A DNA stretch of 8,261 bases from JBGCED01 sp045106055 (lineage in GTDB: Bacteria; Pseudomonadota; Alphaproteobacteria; CBDDJK01). The translations under genes and the position numbers were made by a program. Location: assembly GCA_045106055.1 (NCBI GenBank), contig JBGCED010000024.1, forward strand, positions 1-8,261, in the 5' to 3' direction. Below are positions 1 through 6,068 of this stretch, piece by piece (positions within the stretch are counted from its first letter, which is position 1; each line of letters opens with the position of its first letter). The notes under the pieces were generated by a model. That model did not search any database and was not told the DNA's origin. It saw nothing but the letters and a program-made list of their open reading frames with translations.

Positions 1-2
1 CT

Positions 3-3000
3 TTAAAGAATATTTACTTGATGCCCAAGCGCCCTTATTGCGGGTTCAAAATCAGCCGATAGGCTGTAACGGCTGGGCATTTGCAATTCAAATTGATCGC
101 CATCATCGCCTTGGGGTTTTAAAATAATATGGATGATGCCATGGCCATTTTGCGTTGTTTCATAAAGGGCTTTGGATAAGGATTTAAAATCATGGCTGTC
201 GCCGTGAATGGTGATTTTTGCCCCTTGTGCGCTATTGGCAATGACGCTTGATAAATCCTCAATTTGCATGATTTTAAGGCGCATTTGTCCTTTTTCTTCT
301 GCATCCAAAGAAACAGGAGAATCGGTCGCAGCTGGCTCTATCTTATCATGTTGCGGATTACTGTCATTGGGGGGAAGCGGCGCTGCATCATCTGTGGTTG
401 CTTCTGATTTTTTAGCATCAAATTTAAGCTTTGCATGCAGCAACAGTAAATTTCCCGCTTGCAAGAAATTTTCATACTGATCAATTTGTGAATCATAAAG
501 CACCGCTTCAAAATTGCCCGAATGATCGGATAAATGAATGACTGCCATCCGTACTTTGCGCATTTGCGTTTCTGGATTTGGTGGGGGCATGTCTTGATTG
601 TCTGGGGTGTTTTTATTGCCTTTTTTATCGGCATCAATAACGGTGATGGTGCGTCTTTTGACCTGCAATACAATCCCAGCCAACAAAATGGAGCCAGCAA
701 CTTTTACCTTGCCTGTTTCCAAATCTTGCGATTCCGATACGCCCAAACGCGCTAGACCAAGGGTTAAGGAATCCAAAGGATGCCCTGTTAAATAAAAGCC
801 AACGGCGCGCGCTTCCTGCGCCAATTGATGGGCATTTGACCAGTTCTGGGCTTCGGTTAATTTTGGGCGGTTATCCTTCACCAGCTGCGCGCCAAACAGC
901 CCTGGCCCATTGCTGCGTGATTGGGTGGCAGCAAGCCCATAATTCACCAATTCTTCGCTATTTTCCAGCAATTTATTGCGGTTTGATTCAAGCGCATCAA
1001 ATGCGCCCGCACAGATCAAGGTTTCAAACAGCCGCTTGAAGCCTGGTAATTGCGGGGTGCGTTCAAGAAAATCAAACATATTTTTAAAATCGCCGCCTGC
1101 TTCATGGGCTTGCTTAATCGCGGTAATGCCCGCAATATTCACCCCTTTTAATGCCATCATCGAATAGCGCAGCCCCCGATTATCCTGATCCTTCTTCGGG
1201 TCATGGGGAAGGGGTTCAATTTCAAATTCTAAATTTGGGTGATTGATGCTAACGGGCAGAACCGTGATCTGATTGCGTTTTGCATCATTAAAAAAGCCCG
1301 CAAGCGAGTCGGTTGACCCTGCCTTAATTTCTTGCGACATTGCGCCAACATAATATTCAAGCGGGTAATTTGCTTTTAACCATGCGGTTTGATTGGCAAT
1401 AATCGCATAGGCAACGGCGTGCGATTTGTTAAAGCCATAGCCCGCAAATTTTGCAATGACATTAAATAATTCGCGCGCCACATCTTCTGGCATATTCTGG
1501 GCTTTTCCTGCGCCTTTTACAAAATCCTGTTCTATGACAGGCATGACGCTTTTGTCTTTCTTGCCGATGGCGCGCCTGAATTGATCGGCTGCCCCAAGGC
1601 TGAACCCTGCAACGGTTTGGGTGATTTGCATGACCTGCTCTTGATAGACCGCAACCCCGTAAGTTGGCTTTAAAAAAGGAATGGTGCTTTCATGGGGATA
1701 AATCGGGGCTTGGCGATCCCATCTGCAAGCGACATAGGTTGGGATCTGCTCCATCGGGCCAGGGCGATATAAAGCAAGCAGCGCCACAATATCATTAATG
1801 GAATTTGGCTTTAGTTCTTTTAACCATTGGCGCATCCCCACCCCTTCCAGCTGAAAGATGCCATGCGTATTTGCGTCTTGAAATAATTTAAGCGTGTTTG
1901 GATCATCCAGCGGAATATGATTAATATCCACTTTGGGTGCTGTTGCGGGCAGGCTGGCGTTGATCTGATCCACTGCGCGTTCCACCACGGACAGGGTTTT
2001 AAGCCCCAAAAAGTCAAACTTTACCAGCCCAACCGCTTCGGCGTAATTTTTGCTATATTGGGTGGTGGGCAAGTCTGATCGCGGATCGCGGTAAAGCGGC
2101 ACAATATCAATTAACGGCTTATCGCTGATCACCACCCCAGCTGCATGGGTGGAAGCGTGGCGGTAAAGCCCTTCAAGTTCAATCGCAATGTTAAATAATT
2201 GCTTGATGGCTTCATCCTGCCTAACCTCGGCTTGCAGCCTTGGTTCTTGCTTTAATGCGGTTTTTAAATCCATAGGTTCGGCTGGGTTATTGGGGGTAAG
2301 TTTGCAAATATAATCCACTTTGGAATAGGGAATTTCCAGCACCCGCCCGACATCACGAAGCGCAGCGCGCGCTTGCAATGATCCAAAGGTAATAATCTGC
2401 CCGACGCGATCTTCGCCATATTTATCCAGCACATATTTAATCACCAGATCGCGCTTATCAGGGCAGAAATCAACATCAAAATCGGGCAAGCTGACGCGTT
2501 CTGGATTTAAAAACCGTTCAAACAGCAAGCCCCATTCAATCGGGTCAATATTGGTAATGTTAAGGGTGTAAGCAACCAATGAACCTGCACCCGATCCCCT
2601 GCCAGGACCAACGGGAATATCTTGATCCAATGCCCATTCAATAAAATCGGAAACGATTAAAAAATACCCCGAATAGCCCGATGAAAAAATAACTTTTAAT
2701 TCATAATCCAAGCGGGTTTGATAGGTTTCATCAAATGCTTGGCGTTGTTTCGCGTCCATATCTGCGCGCGCATCAATCCGATCAAGGCGCGTTTGCAAGC
2801 CATCATTTGCCTTTTTGGCAAGATAATCCTGTTCATCCATATTGTCTGGCGCATCAAAGCGCGGCAGCATTGGCGCAGCAGGTTCAACCATGAAATTACA
2901 ACGCTGCGCCAGTTCAACCGTATTTGCAACAGCATCTGGCAGATCATGGAATGTTTCCTGCATGGTGCTTTGTGATAAAAAACCATGCTGGGCGGTGACT

Positions 3001-3740
3001 TTGCGGCGATCTGGGTTGCTGATCGTCACCCCTTGGGCGATGCATAATAAAACCTCATGCGCTTCATGGGTGGCTTGATCCTTGAAATAGCAATCATTTG
3101 TGGCAATGATCGGCACATGATGTTGATCGGCAAGTGCAACCAACAAGGGTTCAACTTGGCGCTGTGTGCCTAGCCCATGGCGCTGAATTTCAACATAAAG
3201 CCGATCGGGAAATAAGGTCTTTAAAGCCGTTAATTCAGCCGTTGCCTTTGCCTGATTATGATTGACAAGATGTTTAAATAACCCGCCAGCAATCCCGCCC
3301 GTTAAACAAATTAGCCCGTCGGTAATGGCGGGGCGATGCAGCCACTCTGCGTGAATGGAAGGGGGTTCAATGCCATCATTTTCTAAATATGCCATCGAGA
3401 CCAAGCGGCATAAATTGCGGTAACCCTGTTCATTTTGTGCAAATAGCACCAATTCATCATGGCTGGTTTTAACAGGTCCAAGCGGGGATTTTGCGGCGGG
3501 AACTGAGGGGTCAACAGAACCTGTAACGCTGATTTGGCAACCAATTAAGGGTTTAATGCCTGCCTTGCTTGCTGCTTGCGAAAATTCATATGCCCCAAAT
3601 AAATTCATCGAGTCGGTGATTGCCACAGCAGGCATGTGATATTCCGCCGCAAGCGCGACCAGTGCTTTAATTTTAAGCGCACCTTCCGCCAAGGAATAGG
3701 CAGTATGGCAATGCGTGTGAATGAAGATGGGCGCGGACAT
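3..3740 (-). CDS. dnaE: DNA polymerase III alpha subunit (replicative polymerase)
   Basis: Catalytic subunit of the chromosomal replicase, 1245 residues and complete: the stop TAA is at 3-5. An N-terminal PHP domain (about 1-270, opening FIHTHCHTAYSL) is followed by the C-family palm. The signature VGPGRGSGAGSLVAY lies at about 377-391. PDFDVDF at 419-425 supplies catalytic D422 and D424, and VKFDFLG supplies the third aspartate, D576. Fingers, tandem HhH region, OB-fold (about 1010-1150) and a tau-binding-like C-terminus follow. I chose the ATG at 3738-3740 because homology begins at once (MSAPIFIH) and it lies ten bases after the rsmB stop. An in-frame extension to a TTG at 3833 would lie inside rsmB and has no family-like sequence. 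No Shine-Dalgarno motif is visible. The protein is about 85 residues longer than E. coli DnaE, mostly from two hydrophilic insertions near the C-terminus. Most PHP metal ligands look replaced, so proofreading probably relies on a separate DnaQ. The domain identity is certain. Confidence 0.97.
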   Translation of the reverse strand: MSAPIFIHTHCHTAYSLAEGALKIKALVALAAEYHMPAVAITDSMNLFGAYEFSQAASKAGIKPLIGCQISVTGSVDPSVPAAKSPLGPVKTSHDELVLFAQNEQGYRNLCRLVSMAYLENDGIEPPSIHAEWLHRPAITDGLICLTGGIAGGLFKHLVNHNQAKATAELTALKTLFPDRLYVEIQRHGLGTQRQVEPLLVALADQHHVPIIATNDCYFKDQATHEAHEVLLCIAQGVTISNPDRRKVTAQHGFLSQSTMQETFHDLPDAVANTVELAQRCNFMVEPAAPMLPRFDAPDNMDEQDYLAKKANDGLQTRLDRIDARADMDAKQRQAFDETYQTRLDYELKVIFSSGYSGYFLIVSDFIEWALDQDIPVGPGRGSGAGSLVAYTLNITNIDPIEWGLLFERFLNPERVSLPDFDVDFCPDKRDLVIKYVLDKYGEDRVGQIITFGSLQARAALRDVGRVLEIPYSKVDYICKLTPNNPAEPMDLKTALKQEPRLQAEVRQDEAIKQLFNIAIELEGLYRHASTHAAGVVISDKPLIDIVPLYRDPRSDLPTTQYSKNYAEAVGLVKFDFLGLKTLSVVERAVDQINASLPATAPKVDINHIPLDDPNTLKLFQDANTHGIFQLEGVGMRQWLKELKPNSINDIVALLALYRPGPMEQIPTYVACRWDRQAPIYPHESTIPFLKPTYGVAVYQEQVMQITQTVAGFSLGAADQFRRAIGKKDKSVMPVIEQDFVKGAGKAQNMPEDVARELFNVIAKFAGYGFNKSHAVAYAIIANQTAWLKANYPLEYYVGAMSQEIKAGSTDSLAGFFNDAKRNQITVLPVSINHPNLEFEIEPLPHDPKKDQDNRGLRYSMMALKGVNIAGITAIKQAHEAGGDFKNMFDFLERTPQLPGFKRLFETLICAGAFDALESNRNKLLENSEELVNYGLAATQSRSNGPGLFGAQLVKDNRPKLTEAQNWSNAHQLAQEARAVGFYLTGHPLDSLTLGLARLGVSESQDLETGKVKVAGSILLAGIVLQVKRRTITVIDADKKGNKNTPDNQDMPPPNPETQMRKVRMAVIHLSDHSGNFEAVLYDSQIDQYENFLQAGNLLLLHAKLKFDAKKSEATTDDAAPLPPNDSNPQHDKIEPAATDSPVSLDAEEKGQMRLKIMQIEDLSSVIANSAQGAKITIHGDSHDFKSLSKALYETTQNGHGIIHIILKPQGDDGDQFELQMPSRYSLSADFEPAIRALGHQVNIL

Positions 3741-3750
3741 GGTTTGAAGT

Positions 3751-5181
3751 TTAGCCGATTTTTGTGAATTTTGCAAAAAAGAAACCATCCATGCCGTCAT
3801 GGGGCAGCAAGCGCAGCGATGCCCCCGCTTCAAGATTGCTAAAGCTTATGGGCGCGGTTTTAGCAATATTTTCTAGTGTTTCAAGCCGTTGATCGGTAAT
3901 CAGCGTGCTTGGTTGCAAATGATAAATGTCTGGATGATTAATAATGTGCTGACATTGCGCTTCGCCCTCTTGCACATCTAGCGAGCAAACAATATAAAGC
4001 AAAATCCCATGCGGATTTAACAAGGATTGCGCCTTTAGTGCCAAGGCGCGCTGCATGGCAATCAGCTGATCAAGTTGATGTTGATAATCATCGGGATTGG
4101 TAAATTTTCTTAAAATTTCGGGATTGCGCCGCACCGTGCCAGATGCGCTGCATGGCGCGTCCAAAATGATCAGATCAAACCCGCTATCGCCTTGATCGCC
4201 ATTAAGAGCGTCAAGATCAAGGGTTAGCATATTTGCTTGCTTGATGGCAATATTGGCTTGAAAGCAAAGCCGCTTGCGGTTTTCGTTTAGGCGTTTTAGC
4301 CGTGCATTTGAAATGTCAATCGCGGTTACTTGCGCACCCAAGCTTGCAAGCTGCAAGGATTTTCCCCCAGGTGCGGCGCACATATCCAGCGTGCGCTTAT
4401 GGTTTATTTCTTTGGATTCCAAGCAAGCAATCGGCAGCTGGGCTGCAAAATCCTGCACCCACCACGCATCTTGATGAAATAAAGGCAGCGCGGTTACGGC
4501 AGCAGGCGCAGGCATTAATCTTAATTGATTGCCCAGTTTGATCATATCATATTTCATTGCTTGCGCGGTGCTGATCTTGATAAATTCATCGCGCGCGGCT
4601 GCGCTTTTAAAAGAAAGATCAAGCGGCGGCGGCTCCAGCAATGCAAGCGCAAGCTGCGGATTAATCTCTGCCCCGTAATTTTGAGCAATCATGGTTTGAA
4701 AAAAGGCAGGTAAATTATGGATGGGATCGGGTAAATCGGCTGCGCCATGGGCAGCAATTTTGCGCAAAATGCGGTTTGCCAAACGATCAAGCCCCACCAA
4801 TTTAAATTTTTTAACCAAAGCGGTCATTTCATTGCAAACCGCATGGGCGGGCAGTTTCATAATGATCATTTGCGCCGCGCCAAGCATTAGAAAGGGCGAT
4901 AATTTGCGCCATAATTTTGCCGCAGGCTTTTTATCAAATTGCAACAGGATTAATTTTTCCAGCTGCCCATAATGGCGCATGGCAAAAAGCAGCATTGCCC
5001 GCGCAAAGCCTTGATCAGATGGGCTTAGCTGCTGATAATCCGCTTCGCCAAGCAGCAAAGCTTCAACCGTGCTTGGCTGTTGATCATAAAGCCCTGTATC
5101 AAATTTCATCCATGCGTTAAGCGCGATATGGCGCGCCGATTTGGGGTGCTTTTTATGCGGGGTGTGCAAAAGGGAGGGCAT
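3751..5181 (-). CDS. rsmB: 16S rRNA (cytosine-C5) methyltransferase, RsmB/Sun family
   Basis: SAM-dependent cytosolic RNA methyltransferase of the NOL1/NOP2/Sun family. RsmB makes m5C967 in 16S rRNA near the P site. The 476 residues match the family's usual domain order. A NusB-like helical RNA-binding domain covers about 13-145, and a linker leads to a Rossmann methyltransferase domain from about 225. SAM motif I is DMCAAPGGK (266-274), followed by an acidic turn AIDIS (287-291). Motif IV DAPCSASGT (341-349) carries Cys344. Motif VI (VCS) carries Cys399; in the family, motif VI holds the nucleophile and motif IV releases the product. The C-terminal RLLPHDGMDGFFFAKF (457-472) is also typical. 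The NusB-like domain favours RsmB over RsmF-type paralogues, but the exact target base is inferred. The ATG at 5179-5181 is the first start codon after the SH3 gene's stop in this frame; no Shine-Dalgarno motif precedes it. dnaE follows ten bases downstream. Confidence 0.92.
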   Translation of the reverse strand: MPSLLHTPHKKHPKSARHIALNAWMKFDTGLYDQQPSTVEALLLGEADYQQLSPSDQGFARAMLLFAMRHYGQLEKLILLQFDKKPAAKLWRKLSPFLMLGAAQMIIMKLPAHAVCNEMTALVKKFKLVGLDRLANRILRKIAAHGAADLPDPIHNLPAFFQTMIAQNYGAEINPQLALALLEPPPLDLSFKSAAARDEFIKISTAQAMKYDMIKLGNQLRLMPAPAAVTALPLFHQDAWWVQDFAAQLPIACLESKEINHKRTLDMCAAPGGKSLQLASLGAQVTAIDISNARLKRLNENRKRLCFQANIAIKQANMLTLDLDALNGDQGDSGFDLIILDAPCSASGTVRRNPEILRKFTNPDDYQHQLDQLIAMQRALALKAQSLLNPHGILLYIVCSLDVQEGEAQCQHIINHPDIYHLQPSTLITDQRLETLENIAKTAPISFSNLEAGASLRLLPHDGMDGFFFAKFTKIG

Positions 5182-5226
5182 GAAGGATTTTACAAAAATG
5201 ATATGTGCAAGGGGGCAAAATAAGAT

Positions 5227-5751
5227 TTAATCAAGCTGTTCATCAGGATATAACCCCCATAAATTATCGCGTTCAATCCAGCCCTGATAACTTCTGATTT
5301 TAACAAAACACCATAAGGATTCACATGTTTCAACCAAGCCAACCACCCCCGCAGCAGGGCGCGCAACGGCAGGCGAGCTGCTTGAAGATAAACGCCTTAA
5401 CACCACATTATTATCATCAATGATCACCGATCTGGTTGAAGCGAGGGCAGAGTGAAAAATCCAACCCTCGGCACCTTCCCAATCGCGCACCTTGCGCCAG
5501 CTTTGATATTCGGCAATGATTTCAACAGGATAATGGCGGCGCATCAAGACCCATTTAATGGCATAGCTGATGCCGGGACCCGCGCGCACATTCACCCCCT
5601 CGGCCTTTACCGATACCATGCGCGGAATTTTTAATTTTGTGCTGGTTTGGGCATTTGCGCTGGTTTGGGTAAGCATTACACCAAATGCCAGCGACAAGCA
5701 TATAAGGATGCTCAATATTCTTGAAACAGAAGATATGCCAGCAAGCCGCAC
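5227..5751 (-). CDS. exported protein with two bacterial SH3-like domains
   Basis: A 174-residue protein of the SH3_4 (DUF1058) type, found widely in alphaproteobacteria; its molecular job is not established. The N-terminus looks like a Sec signal peptide: basic residues R2 and R11, a hydrophobic core (about 12-27, ILSILICLSLAFG) and a likely cleavage after SANA (31-34). The first SH3-like domain spans about 45-105, with the VNVRAGPG motif (53-60) and EGWIFHSAL (95-103). The second spans about 108-165 and has C143 and C148 in the CESLWC stretch, then GWIERDNLWGLYP. These two cysteines could form a periplasmic disulfide. SH3-like domains often bind peptidoglycan peptides, so a cell-wall role is plausible but inferred. 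The start is GTG at 5749-5751; the next in-frame ATG (residue 26) would destroy the signal peptide. An AGGTG ribosome site eight bases upstream supports this choice. The gene begins 11 bases after bolA. Confidence 0.88.
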   Translation of the reverse strand: MRLAGISSVSRILSILICLSLAFGVMLTQTSANAQTSTKLKIPRMVSVKAEGVNVRAGPGISYAIKWVLMRRHYPVEIIAEYQSWRKVRDWEGAEGWIFHSALASTRSVIIDDNNVVLRRLSSSSSPAVARPAAGVVGLVETCESLWCFVKIRSYQGWIERDNLWGLYPDEQLD

Positions 5752-5759
5752 GGTTTGAA

Positions 5760-5764
5760 CACCT
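5760..5764 (-). promoter_or_regulatory. ribosome binding site of the SH3-protein gene
   Basis: Read on the minus strand, these bases are AGGTG, which matches five bases of the full anti-Shine-Dalgarno complement TAAGGAGGTGA. They lie eight bases before the GTG at 5749-5751 and overlap the bolA stop codon TAG (5763-5765). This placement decides the start of the SH3-protein gene. It also suggests that ribosomes finishing bolA can restart on the next gene. Elsewhere in the window I see no convincing Shine-Dalgarno motif. Confidence 0.55.
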
Positions 5765-6068
5765 ATTTTTCGGGGGTGGATTCTTGGGGGGTAAGACAGC
5801 GCAAGGACAGCGCATGGATTTTATCTTTCAATAATTGATCCAAAGCGGCATAGACTGCTTTTTGGCGCATGATTCGGTTTTGCCCTTCAAAAATCGCAGC
5901 AACAATCATCACATCAAAATGCGATTCGCCTGTATTGGGCGATCCCGCATGATGGGCGTGCATATGGGATTGATTTTCAATTTGCAAATGAACAGGATTG
6001 AATTTTTCAGTTAAAATTCCATTAATTTGCGCTTCGACGCTTGGTTTTTGGGCTAATTCTTGAATCAT
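5763..6068 (-). CDS. bolA: BolA family protein
   Basis: A 101-residue cytosolic protein of the BolA/IbaG family. BolA proteins partner with monothiol CGFS glutaredoxins, share [2Fe-2S] clusters and influence iron homeostasis and stress morphology; some bind DNA. Family marks in order are: an N-terminal helix (about 10-22), a histidine-rich loop SHMHAHHAG (34-42), ESHFDVMIV (48-56), and the closing IHALSL (84-89) with the conserved histidine H85, followed by TPQE. The basic motif written RHR in E. coli BolA appears as RQK (68-70), which is a departure. Length is normal for the family. The start ATG at 6066-6068 overlaps the typA stop as ATGA, so translation is probably coupled to typA. The histidine-rich loop and the ESHF motif favour the BolA branch over IbaG. 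The glutaredoxin partner lies outside the window. Confidence 0.9.
   Translation of the reverse strand: MIQELAQKPSVEAQINGILTEKFNPVHLQIENQSHMHAHHAGSPNTGESHFDVMIVAAIFEGQNRIMRQKAVYAALDQLLKDKIHALSLRCLTPQESTPEK
6065..6068 (-). other. ATGA stop/start overlap between typA and bolA
   Basis: On the minus strand these four bases read ATGA. The TGA at 6065-6067 ends typA and the ATG at 6066-6068 begins bolA. Such overlaps commonly mark translational coupling within one mRNA. No Shine-Dalgarno motif is clear just upstream; the nearest purine run, GGGTGG, abuts the ATG directly. Bolstering bolA translation through termination and reinitiation is therefore the likeliest mechanism, by inference. Confidence 0.85.

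Noticed and set aside
208..3078. Several plus-strand and alternative-frame open frames of 60-120 residues across dnaE
   Set aside because: They are shadows of a continuous, well-conserved dnaE frame and show no motifs or ribosome sites.
3741..3833. Longer dnaE reading frame beginning at a TTG inside rsmB
   Set aside because: The extra 31 residues overlap the rsmB C-terminus, are cysteine-rich and unlike any DnaE, and family homology begins exactly at the ATG at 3738-3740.
5760..5762. Alternative GTG start for the SH3 gene just after bolA
   Set aside because: It is out of frame with the SH3 reading frame (11 bases upstream of the GTG in use), and its bases form part of the AGGTG ribosome site.
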